This document shows, piece by piece, positions 36,767-45,223 of a stretch of 64,000 bases of DNA. The notes beneath the pieces are model-generated. The model was not told where the DNA came from, did no database searches, and worked only from the letters and a program-made list of their open reading frames with translations. This DNA is from Bacillota bacterium. GTDB lineage: Bacteria > Bacillota > DTU065. The stretch covers positions 1 through 64,000 of the forward strand of contig JAHDNZ010000006.1 of NCBI GenBank assembly GCA_018435125.1, in the 5' to 3' direction. Within the stretch, counting starts at the first letter, position 1. The number at the start of each line of letters is the position of its first letter. Made by a program: the position numbers and the translations under genes.

Positions 36767-37576
36767 ATGGTTTATGGTGAGCAGGAATCAGTCGATGCTT
36801 TACAAACTTCTCTTTTAAGTCAATTAGAGGTCACAGATGAAGGTGATTTGCACTATTGGTTAGGTGAGGCTTTACTTGAATTGAGCGAAGATCCAGTCAT
36901 GGTTCGAGAAGGCATCTACCATCTGGTGCACAGTTTGAGAATCCTAAGTAAAACCAGTGAGGATAATACCTATGGACGGGCGAAATTAAAGAGGAACTGT
37001 CTTTCAACAGCCATGCGCCTAAGGCAAATTAGAAATGGTCGCAGAATTAATGTGAGTCATGAGTTGGTTATTGATATCTGCGAAATAGCGGTTCAACTAG
37101 ATGATGGAAATTATCTGCCATGGTCTTTGCTGGCTCAGGAATTCGCTGAAACAATGCAATATAAAAAAGGGTTAGAAACAGGACTTAAAGCGTTAGAGCT
37201 TAATTCAAAAGATTCATATGCCCATAATGCAGTTGCTAAATGTTATGAGGGTTTAGGTGATATTCATAGAGCTAGACACCATTTTATGTTAAGAGCGAAA
37301 CTACAAAATACGCCTGATGGTTTTAGAATCGTTACTGATTATTTGGAAAGAATGGGAGAGTTTGAGTCGGCACTTGATATGGCTAGAAGCTGGTTTGAGC
37401 TTGAGCCCAAAAACCCTCTGGCTTATACACGAGTGCAACAAATGAGTGAAAGGTTAGGTAAAGCTGACTATATATATTCCGAAAGTCTGTTAGATAATGA
37501 TAGAGATAGATTAAAGAGGAGAAATGATTTAGAAGAAGAAATCTTATATAAAGCTGTAGCAACAGGAGATAGCTAA
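36767..37576 (+). CDS. TPR-like repeat protein
   Basis: The 269-aa, entirely helical protein has tetratricopeptide-like repeats in its second half: LPWSLLAQEFAETMQYKKGL, ETGLKALELNSKDSYAHNAV and AKCYEGLGDIHRARHHFMLR are consecutive units, followed by YLERMGEFESALDMA. There is no signal peptide or catalytic motif, so it is likely a cytoplasmic scaffold. Function is unknown. AAGGGGG precedes the ATG. It is monocistronic with its own downstream terminator. Confidence 0.72.
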   Translation: MVYGEQESVDALQTSLLSQLEVTDEGDLHYWLGEALLELSEDPVMVREGIYHLVHSLRILSKTSEDNTYGRAKLKRNCLSTAMRLRQIRNGRRINVSHELVIDICEIAVQLDDGNYLPWSLLAQEFAETMQYKKGLETGLKALELNSKDSYAHNAVAKCYEGLGDIHRARHHFMLRAKLQNTPDGFRIVTDYLERMGEFESALDMARSWFELEPKNPLAYTRVQQMSERLGKADYIYSESLLDNDRDRLKRRNDLEEEILYKAVATGDS

Positions 37577-37580
37577 TTAA

Positions 37581-37615
37581 AAGGCGGCTTAGGCCGCCTT
37601 AAATTTAACTTTTTT
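37581..37615 (+). terminator. Terminator after the TPR gene
   Basis: AAGGCGGC and GCCGCCTT form an 8-bp GC-rich stem with a TTAG loop, directly after the stop. The T run (AACTTTTTTT) starts about ten bases later, so efficiency may be moderate. Confidence 0.75.
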
Positions 37616-37634
37616 TAAGATAGATTTAACAGGG

Positions 37635-37668
37635 AAGGAGTTACTGCAGAGATATCTCTGTGGGAATG
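37635..37668 (+). promoter_or_regulatory. SD - palindrome - start leader of recD2
   Basis: AAGGAG (37635-37640) is followed by the perfect 14-bp palindrome CAGAGATATCTCTG (37647-37660) and then GTG 37660, ATG 37666 and ATG 37672. No start codon lies at ordinary distance from the AAGGAG. ATG 37666 is 25 bases away, close to the 24-base spacings in the apbE and CPBP leaders. Confidence 0.45.
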
Positions 37669-39828
37669 CCTATGGTAAATATCGAGGGGATAGTGGAAAG
37701 AATTACCTTTCGCAACGAAGACAATTTTTATACGGTCTTTAAGTTGCTTACCACTACAGGTGATATTCAGACGTGTGTAGGTAATTTCCCACAAATAATA
37801 GTGGGAGAGGAACTTAAACTTACAGGTGAGTGGAGTAAGCATGAGCAGTATGGTTTACAGTTTAATGTGGCCAGTGCTTTGCCCATAACTCCATCTACTC
37901 TTTTAGGTATAGAAAGATATCTTGGCTCAGGCCTTATTAAAGGTATTGGACCCAATACAGCCAAAAAGCTAGTGGACAAATTTGGATTAAAGACCTTAGA
38001 GATCATTGAAAAGCAGCCTCAGCGTTTATTGGAAGTAGAAGGTATAGGGGAGAAGAAAGCAGAGATAATTACCCAAGCTTTTCTAGCTCAAAAAGATATT
38101 CAGGATGTCATGGTCTTTTTACAAGGTAGTGGAATAACCCCGGCAATTGCCGCTAAAATCTATAAAGTTTATGGTAGGGAATCTATCAATCTAGTGAGGG
38201 AAAACCCCTATCGTCTTGCGGATGATATTTTTGGAATCGGGTTTAAAACTGCGGATAAAATCGCTAAAAATTTAGGTATCAGAGACGATGATTCCCATCG
38301 AATACGTTCTGGGATTCGGTATGCTCTAAGCCAGGCTGTTGAACAGGGGCACACCTTCTTGCCGACTGAGGAACTTATAAATGCAACTAAAGAGTTACTG
38401 GATATTGATATTGAAGAGAAATTTTTAGCTGAACTTGGACAGTCAAAGCAATTAATAATTGAAGCTGAGCGTTGTTATCTGCCCAGTCTTTTTGAGGCTG
38501 AATGTGCGGTAGCTAAGCGACTGATTGCTTTAACAAAGCATCTGCCGCCTCTGCCATTTGAGATTGAACTCGATACAGATTTAAGGTTGGCTCCCCTGCA
38601 GGAGCTAGCTGTTAAAACTGCTATGCAGGAAAAGGTTCTGGTTATTACCGGGGGACCGGGGACTGGGAAAACTACCATTACCAAGGTTATTTTAGCTCAG
38701 TGGGAAAAAGCAGGCTATAAAGTCCTTTTGGCCTCACCAACCGGACGAGCTGCCAAAAGACTTTCAGAAGCGACTGACAAGCCGGCAAAAACCATTCACC
38801 GGCTTTTGGAATATGGTTTTAACAGCACAGGTATGGGTTTTCAAAAGGACGAAAATAACAAACTCAAAGGAGATGCCTTGGTTCTAGACGAGTTTTCCAT
38901 GGTAGATATAAGGCTTATGGACAGCCTTCTTAAGGCTTTGGATGAAAAGATGAGAGTTCTTTTTGTGGGAGATTGTGATCAGCTGCCGGCAGTAGGACCG
39001 GGTAATGTCCTTAAAGATATCATCGCCTCAGGTCGAATTCCTGTGGTCAAGCTGACTAAGGTTTTTCGTCAAAGAGAACAGTCACAGATTATTATAAACG
39101 CTCACCGCATTAATCAGGGTCTTTTTCCGGAGATAGATAACCAGGGTGACTTTGTTTTTATGCAAAGACAGGAGCCAGGTGAGATAGCAGATTTGATTGT
39201 TAATTTAGTATCAGATAGATTACCTGGTTATGTTAAAAGACGTTTTGGCATAGAAAACGCTTTTGATACTATACAGGTGCTTACACCAATGAGAAAAAGC
39301 GAAACTGGTGTCGACAATTTGAATAGACTATTGCAAAGCAGATTGAATCCGGAGGGTAATAAAAACGAGATTCGTTTAGGATATCGACTGTTTAGAGAAA
39401 ACGATAAAGTAATGCAGATACGCAATAACTATCAAAAAGATATCTATAATGGCGATATTGGCAAAATAACCCAAATAGATCCGGAAGATAAAACTCTGGA
39501 AGTACTTTTTGTTGATGAAAATGGTGATCGTTTTCTTAAATACGAAGAAGATGAACTCGACGAACTCACCCTTGCATATGCAACCTCGGTACACAAAAGT
39601 CAAGGTAGTGAATATCCGGTAGTAGTAATGCCAATTACAACTCAGCACTACATGCTTTTACAGCGGAATCTACTCTATACCGGTGTAACAAGAGCTAAAA
39701 AGCTAGTTGTTTTAGTTGGCACTAAAAAAGCTCTGTTCCTTTGCTTAAAAAATAATAAGACTGCTAAACGCTACAGCTTACTTGCCACCCGTCTGCAGGC
39801 ACAGAAAACTATAGACGAGAGTTTTTAA
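37666..39828 (+). CDS. recD2: RecD2-type DNA helicase
   Basis: The 720-aa superfamily 1B 5'-3' helicase acts in repair and replication-fork stability without RecBC. It has an OB-like N terminus (GIVERITFRNEDNFYTVFKL), helix-hairpin-helix repeats (GIGPNTAKKLVDKFG, VEGIGEKKAEII, GIGFKTADKIAKNLG; ~80-210), Walker A GGPGTGKTT (~330), Walker B LDEFSMVD and the C-terminal ATSVHKSQGSEYP and GVTRAKK motifs. GTG 37660 or ATG 37672 are alternative starts; the Shine-Dalgarno is unusually distant. A 60-base spacer precedes comFA. Confidence 0.93.
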   Translation: MPMVNIEGIVERITFRNEDNFYTVFKLLTTTGDIQTCVGNFPQIIVGEELKLTGEWSKHEQYGLQFNVASALPITPSTLLGIERYLGSGLIKGIGPNTAKKLVDKFGLKTLEIIEKQPQRLLEVEGIGEKKAEIITQAFLAQKDIQDVMVFLQGSGITPAIAAKIYKVYGRESINLVRENPYRLADDIFGIGFKTADKIAKNLGIRDDDSHRIRSGIRYALSQAVEQGHTFLPTEELINATKELLDIDIEEKFLAELGQSKQLIIEAERCYLPSLFEAECAVAKRLIALTKHLPPLPFEIELDTDLRLAPLQELAVKTAMQEKVLVITGGPGTGKTTITKVILAQWEKAGYKVLLASPTGRAAKRLSEATDKPAKTIHRLLEYGFNSTGMGFQKDENNKLKGDALVLDEFSMVDIRLMDSLLKALDEKMRVLFVGDCDQLPAVGPGNVLKDIIASGRIPVVKLTKVFRQREQSQIIINAHRINQGLFPEIDNQGDFVFMQRQEPGEIADLIVNLVSDRLPGYVKRRFGIENAFDTIQVLTPMRKSETGVDNLNRLLQSRLNPEGNKNEIRLGYRLFRENDKVMQIRNNYQKDIYNGDIGKITQIDPEDKTLEVLFVDENGDRFLKYEEDELDELTLAYATSVHKSQGSEYPVVVMPITTQHYMLLQRNLLYTGVTRAKKLVVLVGTKKALFLCLKNNKTAKRYSLLATRLQAQKTIDESF

Positions 39829-39889
39829 GTGTTTAGTTAGGAAAAGGCAACTTGAACTTCATCTAGTCTAAAGAAAGAGGGAGTTCTTT

Positions 39890-41341
39890 TTGCAGGTCTA
39901 TTTATATCAAGATTCTGTTTGGAACATTGTTCCTCAGCCAAGTTTACTGCCAAGAGGTGAATATCGCCTAAAAGGACCATTGGGATTAAAAAGAGCCATG
40001 TGGCTAGAGTGGGTGTATCGGAAGTTTCCTTTTCTACCCGTAAAAACCGAGGTTTTTAAACAGCAAGCTGTTGTTTTTAGAAAAACCAATGCTGGCATAT
40101 GGAGATTGTTAACAAGTCCCGATGACTGGCAATACGGGGATCTTATTAGACCTGGTATTACTGGTTTGAGGTGGAAATGTACACGGTGTGGCTCTTATAA
40201 TATAGATACCGAAAAATGTCCTATATGTAAAAGACCAAACTGTTTAGTTTGCAGAGACTGTTATCTTTTAGGGCCTATACGCTCCTGTCAACTCTATCTA
40301 TGGAGAGAACCCCAAAAGAGAAGTTTTCTTAATGTGAAACCTAAAATACCCTTTTTATTAACACCAAGCCAATCTGACGCAGTAACGGAGCTAAGAAAAG
40401 GTCTTAAAGCCGGCAAAAAAAAGTTTTTGCTGCATGCAGCTTGTGGAGCGGGTAAAACTGAAGTAGCAGCAGAGGTTATCTCCGATATCATAAACGCCGG
40501 AGGAAAGGTTTTATATGCAGTACCAAGAGCTGATGTAGCGCAAGAAGTGGGCGAAAGGTTAAGAATATATTTTCCCCAGATAAAAATAGCTATTCTCTAT
40601 GGAGGAAGCAAAGATAGATATTTAGAGCAAAGAATAGTTGCTGCTACCACTCATCAGGTTGTAAAATTTGAGCGTGCTTTTGATCTGACAGTTTTAGACG
40701 AAAGTGATGCTTTTCCGTATAAGGATAACTCTATATTAAAAAATGCCATACTTAAAGCCAGCAAGGGTCCTCTGATATACATGACAGCTACACCAACAGA
40801 TTCTTTGCTTAGGGAATTTCAAAAAGATACAAAAATTTTTATTCCTGTGCGTCATCATGCTAAGCCTTTGCCGGTACCTATTTTCTTTCAAGGCTCTATA
40901 GAAGCAGCCCTTAACCAGATAGAACCACCACTTCTATTCTTTGTCCCTTTAAAAAAAGAGGTCAAAGAGACTGTAATTTGGCTACAAAAACTAAGAAAAA
41001 ACTGGCGCCTTGAGGGAATTTCTGCAGATACCAAAGATAGAGCTACCCTGATTGGCAAAATAAAAAACCAGCAGCTTGATGCGTTAGTCTGCACCACAGT
41101 TTTAGAAAGAGGACTTACTATAAAAGGCGTTAATGTTTTAGTCTTAAGAGCCGATTACAATATTATCTATACCCGAGAAGTATTAGTACAGATTGCAGGC
41201 AGAGCTGGCAGAACAACAGACTGTCCTACCGGCAAGGTTATTTTTGTAGCCAATAAGATCAATAAAGCGATGCGGGAAGCACAAAAAGAGATTCTTTCTT
41301 TGAATGACATGGCTCAAAAAAGGGGGCAACTCCGGTGTTAA
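39890..41341 (+). CDS. comFA: ComFA-type DNA-uptake ATPase
   Basis: The 483-aa DEAD-box-like ATPase drives single-stranded DNA across the membrane during transformation. A four-cysteine zinc module and a second cysteine group occur at about 100-130 (CTRCGSYN ... CPICKR, CLVCRDC). The helicase core shows LTPSQSDAV, Walker A CGAGKTEVA (~186), DESD box LDESDAFPY, MTATPT (motif III) and the C-terminal VLERGLTI and QIAGRAGRT motifs. TTG start with AAAGAGGGAG. It overlaps the ComFC-like gene by 7 bases. Confidence 0.92.
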   Translation: MQVYLYQDSVWNIVPQPSLLPRGEYRLKGPLGLKRAMWLEWVYRKFPFLPVKTEVFKQQAVVFRKTNAGIWRLLTSPDDWQYGDLIRPGITGLRWKCTRCGSYNIDTEKCPICKRPNCLVCRDCYLLGPIRSCQLYLWREPQKRSFLNVKPKIPFLLTPSQSDAVTELRKGLKAGKKKFLLHAACGAGKTEVAAEVISDIINAGGKVLYAVPRADVAQEVGERLRIYFPQIKIAILYGGSKDRYLEQRIVAATTHQVVKFERAFDLTVLDESDAFPYKDNSILKNAILKASKGPLIYMTATPTDSLLREFQKDTKIFIPVRHHAKPLPVPIFFQGSIEAALNQIEPPLLFFVPLKKEVKETVIWLQKLRKNWRLEGISADTKDRATLIGKIKNQQLDALVCTTVLERGLTIKGVNVLVLRADYNIIYTREVLVQIAGRAGRTTDCPTGKVIFVANKINKAMREAQKEILSLNDMAQKRGQLRC

Positions 41342-41727
41342 AGGAGACACTAACCTTTTTGAGCTGTGAAATATGTAATAAGTCTCAAGGCTTACGTCGT
41401 TTGCCAATTTGTTGGAGTTGTCTAAAAAAACTACCTCAAGCAAAAAGAATTTCTAGAAATGTTTATCTGGCTTTTGTAGAGGATGTAGGGCTATCTTTTC
41501 CTCTACTTAGCGGTCTGGCAGCTAGCCGTTATTTGGCTTTGGGCGGTAAGACAGAAGCGGTTTTATTTACCGAAGAAGACGTCCAGCTCATCTTTGCGGT
41601 TGCCTGGTTTTTAAATTTGCCTGTAGTTCAAACCCCAGAACCAAATATTTTAATAGTTAAACCTATATATAAAAAGGAAAGAATACTGACATCTTGCCAG
41701 TATTTATATATAAAAGATTCTAATTAA
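41335..41727 (+). CDS. ComFC-like protein, short (no phosphoribosyltransferase motif)
   Basis: The 130-aa product starts with a zinc-binding CEICNKSQ ... PICWSCLKKLP module, as ComFC proteins do, and sits where comFC normally follows comFA. ComFC is usually ~200-240 aa and ends with a PRTase domain whose DDVxTTGxT loop binds PRPP; that part is absent. The last 60 residues (AVAWFLNLPVVQTPEPNILI and onward) are not recognisable. It could be a truncated comFC or a diverged protein. GTG start overlaps comFA, so it is coupled. Confidence 0.55.
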   Translation: MLKETLTFLSCEICNKSQGLRRLPICWSCLKKLPQAKRISRNVYLAFVEDVGLSFPLLSGLAASRYLALGGKTEAVLFTEEDVQLIFAVAWFLNLPVVQTPEPNILIVKPIYKKERILTSCQYLYIKDSN

Positions 41728-41818
41728 AGAAAAGTAGAACTAAAGTCCTGTTTAAGGAAGCCTAGAAGGTGAAAATTGCGGTTAAACGAAATAAACCAAA
41801 CAGAGAGGTGATGCGACC

Positions 41819-43705
41819 ATGGCAGAGGTTACGAAGGACGAAAAACCATTAGAGAGACCTATTATAGTTAATATGACTTGGGTTGAACCAGAAGGATCCT
41901 CTACGGAGGATGATCGCAATGGCCGTATCTTTGTCTCAGACGGACGGATCTATATTGTTCCTCCTTGTGGTAAGGGGCTTCCAGGAGTATTAATCCCCGG
42001 AACCACTATTAACAGGATGTATGTTGATGGTGAAATAGTAAAAGCTCCGCTGGAACCTAAAAAAGGACAAGTATTAGAAATAGTTTTCCCATATGCTGAA
42101 CCTTCTTCATCGCTAGCTATTTCTATTACTTCAAATGGGCTCCAAGCGTCAATAGCAGCCCGATTTACTGATGGCTTAGTATATGCTCTTCAAGATACTC
42201 CACCTAGTGAAGCACTTACATTGGCAACTGTTATTTCCGAGACTGTAAAACCCGAGCGCTTTACTAAGGAGCAAGTTTTGGCTTTTCTAAAAGAAAACCA
42301 TATAACCTATGGCTTGCTAGAAGAAAACATCACTGGTTTTCTGGGAAACCAAAGCTCTGATTTTGTGGTAATAGCCAAGGGGACTCCACCTGAACCACCG
42401 GTGGATGGTCAGATTGATTTTAAGGTTGGCTTAGAAAAAGAAAGGATTCAAACCGATGAATCTGATATAAGAATTGACTATCGTAACCGTTTTTTTATAC
42501 CTTCAGTTAAAGAAGGGGATGTACTAGCTGAGAAAATAAATGGTATACCAGGTAAACCCGGGAAAAAAGTTACCGCAGAAGAGATCCTGGTAAAATTACC
42601 CAAAGAAATAGAGCTTAAAGCAGGCAAGGGAGCTAGACTTACACCTGATGGTAGATTTGTTATAGCCAGCCAAGCTGGCCGGCCGATCTACAAAAACAAA
42701 ATTATTACTGTAGAGCCGGTCTTTACTGTTGAGGGTGATGTAGATTTAAAACAGGGAAATGTTAGTTTTTCCGGGGATATCCTGATTAAAGGTGATGTGC
42801 TGCCCAACTTTGAAGTAAATGCGGGTAGGCAACTAGATATCAAGGGAATGGTTGTTAGGGCTAGGGTAAGATCGAGAGCTAACATGTCAATTGGAGGTAA
42901 TATAATCTCCAGCAAAGTAATTGCAGCTTCAAGTCAGACTCCTTATCCCGAGATAATTAAGCTTTATGCTAAAATTATCAGCATCCTAAGAAAAGTTGTT
43001 TTGGGAATAAACCAAATAAAAAGTGCCACTGATCCTGATCTGGTCCAATCCTTTCCTGACGGGCAATATATTACGCAAATAATAGATATGAAATTCAGTG
43101 AACTGCCATTGGTCGTTAAAAGAATTAACGATATTCCCATTGACCCTGAAGATGATTTAGCTCCGGCGCTAAAAAATCTAACTGAGGTTTTAGTAAACAA
43201 ATTAATGGGATATGGACCACGCCAGATTCGTGATGTTGAGGAATTAAATAAATTAACTGAGCAACTTATTTATATGGGCCGAGAGCTAGAAGAAAGAAGT
43301 AAATTTACCTCAGCCAATCTTTCTTTGCCTTACGCTCAAAACAGTCAACTGGAGGCTACCGGCAAAGTATTTATCTCTCGGGGCTGTTATTACAGCAATA
43401 TTGTTTCCGGCGAGGGAATTGAATTTGATACAAACAGCTTTTTTCGGGGTGGCTCTATGACTATCTTTCAAGGGAATCTCAATGCGGGCAAAATAGGATC
43501 ACCAGCTGGTGCAAAAACCGAAATAACAATTGTTAAAGATGGTATTGTTAGAATAAAGGAAGCTTTTCCTAATGTTCATGTTTCCATCAATATGAGACGT
43601 TATACTTTTTCCGGAGCCTATAGAGACGTTTTACTTCGCTTAAATACCGAAGGAGCATTGGAGTTTGAAGGATTAAAACTGGAAGATTCCTCTGAATCAC
43701 GATAA
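41819..43705 (+). CDS. FapA-family (DUF342) protein
   Basis: The 628-aa protein belongs to the DUF342/FapA flagellar assembly protein A family. The central part has family strings such as DFKVGLEKERIQTDESDIRI and DYRNRFFIPSVKEGDVLAEK, then GIPGKPGKKVTAEEI, AGKGARLTPDGR and the beta-solenoid GDVLPNFEVNAGRQLDIKG. A coiled-coil stretch lies around 380-500, then a second solenoid (KVFISRGCYYSNIVSGEGI). Related proteins in Vibrio affect polar flagellum placement; the function in Bacillota is not established. GAGAGGTGATG precedes the ATG. It lies at the head of the flagellar cluster. Confidence 0.85.
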   Translation: MAEVTKDEKPLERPIIVNMTWVEPEGSSTEDDRNGRIFVSDGRIYIVPPCGKGLPGVLIPGTTINRMYVDGEIVKAPLEPKKGQVLEIVFPYAEPSSSLAISITSNGLQASIAARFTDGLVYALQDTPPSEALTLATVISETVKPERFTKEQVLAFLKENHITYGLLEENITGFLGNQSSDFVVIAKGTPPEPPVDGQIDFKVGLEKERIQTDESDIRIDYRNRFFIPSVKEGDVLAEKINGIPGKPGKKVTAEEILVKLPKEIELKAGKGARLTPDGRFVIASQAGRPIYKNKIITVEPVFTVEGDVDLKQGNVSFSGDILIKGDVLPNFEVNAGRQLDIKGMVVRARVRSRANMSIGGNIISSKVIAASSQTPYPEIIKLYAKIISILRKVVLGINQIKSATDPDLVQSFPDGQYITQIIDMKFSELPLVVKRINDIPIDPEDDLAPALKNLTEVLVNKLMGYGPRQIRDVEELNKLTEQLIYMGRELEERSKFTSANLSLPYAQNSQLEATGKVFISRGCYYSNIVSGEGIEFDTNSFFRGGSMTIFQGNLNAGKIGSPAGAKTEITIVKDGIVRIKEAFPNVHVSINMRRYTFSGAYRDVLLRLNTEGALEFEGLKLEDSSESR

Positions 43706-43718
43706 AGGAGGAAAAAAA

Positions 43719-44147
43719 ATGGATGTGAGGAATTGTCCTCGTTGTGGGAGTATCTTTCTCTATTGTGGTCTTAGACTGTGTGAAAACTGTAGAAAGATTG
43801 AAGAAGAAGAGTTTGAAAAAGTAAAAGCTTATCTGCAGAAAAATCCCGGGACAACAGTAGAAAAGGTAGCGGAAGATACAGGCGTTTCTTTACAGCAGAT
43901 AATGTCTTTTATCAGAAATGGCCGCTTATCAGAAGAAACAAAAAATTTTAGTGGAGATGTCTTGTTTTGTGAACGTTGCCAAAAGCCAATTTCTGAGGGT
44001 AAAATGTGTTTAGAATGCCAAAGGGAACTGACGCAGACTTTTCTAAAAACTCAAACTAAGATTAGGGAGCAAAAAGCTCAAAAAGAGACTGATAAAACTA
44101 AAGAAGCTAAGGTTCGCTTCCTAAATAAAGCTAGAGATAATAAGTAG
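43719..44147 (+). CDS. yvyF: YvyF-type flagellar operon zinc protein
   Basis: The 142-aa protein has an N-terminal zinc ribbon (NCPRCGSIFLYCG ... CENCRK), a MerR-like helix-turn-helix (NPGTTVEKVAEDTGVSLQQIMSFIRNGRL, split here by a central loop) and a second zinc pair (CERCQKPISEGKMCLECQ). This matches the flagellar operon protein family that precedes flgM in Bacillus and Clostridia. The lysine-rich tail may contact nucleic acid or assembly partners. AAAGGAGG precedes the ATG. Confidence 0.88.
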   Translation: MDVRNCPRCGSIFLYCGLRLCENCRKIEEEEFEKVKAYLQKNPGTTVEKVAEDTGVSLQQIMSFIRNGRLSEETKNFSGDVLFCERCQKPISEGKMCLECQRELTQTFLKTQTKIREQKAQKETDKTKEAKVRFLNKARDNK

Positions 44148-44238
44148 GAAGAGATAGCTAGCGGGACATAAATCAGCTAAATCATGGCAATTGGCATTTT
44201 TAGACGTTTTATTTGTCGGAAATAAAATTCGATTTATC

Positions 44239-44277
44239 TAGTAAATGGACCGCTCAGGTACAGGGAGTGATTTACTA
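44239..44277 (+). promoter_or_regulatory. Hairpin masking the flgM ribosome binding site
   Basis: TAGTAAAT (44239-44246) pairs perfectly with ATTTACTA (44270-44277), and CGCTC (44251-44255) with GAGTG (44265-44269, one G-U), leaving a GGAC bulge and a 9-nt loop. The flgM Shine-Dalgarno AGGGAGTG (44262-44269) is partly in the loop and partly in the right arm, and the arm ends two bases before the ATG (44280). Folding would reduce flgM initiation. Confidence 0.55.
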
Positions 44278-44279
44278 AG

Positions 44280-44588
44280 ATGATTATTAATAATAATTCG
44301 ATAAATAGTGCAGCTCATCTTTATCTCCAACAGAGCAAAGCTCTGGAAGCCAATAAAAAAGTCAGTAAAAATGAAAAGAAAGCCCCTGAGTCTACAAAAG
44401 CTGCCGAAGTATCTCTTTCTGCTGAAGCCAAAGAACTTGCAAGAGCAACTCAAAATGAAAACAATGCCAGATTAGAGAAAGTAGCAAGTCTAAAGTCCCA
44501 AATTCAGGCAGGCACCTACAAACCTAAAGCAGAAGAGATTGCCGAAAGCATGTTAAGACATTTTTGGGGCGCCAACCAAGAGGATTAG
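44280..44588 (+). CDS. flgM: Anti-sigma-28 factor FlgM
   Basis: The 102-aa protein is small, hydrophilic and mostly disordered, with the conserved C-terminal sigma-binding helices AEVSLSAEAKELARA, RLEKVASLKSQIQAGTYK and AEEIAESMLRHF. It holds the motility sigma factor inactive until the hook is complete. Its leader forms a hairpin over the ribosome binding site. A terminator follows directly, so it can be transcribed separately from flgN-flgK. Confidence 0.93.
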   Translation: MIINNNSINSAAHLYLQQSKALEANKKVSKNEKKAPESTKAAEVSLSAEAKELARATQNENNARLEKVASLKSQIQAGTYKPKAEEIAESMLRHFWGANQED

Positions 44589-44618
44589 AGAGAAGGTTGT
44601 CGCCTTTTCTCTTTTTTG
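44585..44618 (+). terminator. Terminator between flgM and flgN
   Basis: GAGAGAAGG pairs with CCTTTTCTC around a TTGTCG loop, followed by TTTTTT. It overlaps the flgM stop. It could attenuate transcription into flgN-flgK-flgL. Confidence 0.8.
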
Positions 44619-44639
44619 TTATGGCGGGAGGAATAATAT

Positions 44640-45191
44640 ATGGCGGTTTTAAGAAGCGAATCCGAATTAGAGACATTTGACAGTCTTGTTGCCGAAACTC
44701 GCAAAGCTATTTTAGCAGAGTATGAACTGCACAAAAAACTACTAGAAAACGCAGAGTTTAAGCAGCAAGCTATCATCGATAGAGATTTAGAGAAATTGCA
44801 AGACCTTACAAGGTGGGACGAGGCAATTTTGGAAGAGATTGCTAAATGGGAAGATTATATGGAAAAAGCGGTCAAGGGTCTAGCTTTTTTATGGCGAGTC
44901 AACAGTGCCGACTTAAATATGTCCCGTTTAGTTGAACTATTAGCTAACGAACCAGAGATACTCTCTTCGCAGATTGAAGAGATTAAAAAGGAGCAAGAGC
45001 AGTTACAAAAGACTCTCTTAACCCTCAAAGAAGTTAATGATAAAAACACCCTTCTATTGCGAAGATCACTTGCTGTAGTTAACTACAGTTTAGATGTTAT
45101 CTTAGGTAGAAAATCAGAGTCTTCTGTCTACGACGAAAAAGGACGTCGGCAAGAAGATATTAAAAAAAGGCTTTTTGATACTCAAGTGTAA
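44640..45191 (+). CDS. flgN: FlgN flagellar export chaperone
   Basis: The 183-aa all-helical, coiled-coil protein (YELHKKLLENAEFKQQAIID, EEILSSQIEEIKKEQEQLQK) matches the FlgN family that escorts hook-associated proteins FlgK and FlgL to the export gate. The 3' neighbour is flgK. GGGAGG precedes the ATG. Family recognition rests on shape and gene order more than on strong motifs. Confidence 0.85.
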   Translation: MAVLRSESELETFDSLVAETRKAILAEYELHKKLLENAEFKQQAIIDRDLEKLQDLTRWDEAILEEIAKWEDYMEKAVKGLAFLWRVNSADLNMSRLVELLANEPEILSSQIEEIKKEQEQLQKTLLTLKEVNDKNTLLLRRSLAVVNYSLDVILGRKSESSVYDEKGRRQEDIKKRLFDTQV

Positions 45192-45223
45192 GTAGCAAAA
45201 CGTATTTTTAGGAGGATTAGACT

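Noticed and set aside
41728-41818. c-di-GMP riboswitch ahead of the FapA gene
   Set aside because: No GNRA-tetraloop receptor core or CACGCACAGGGCAAACC-like segment is visible; the spacer is too short.
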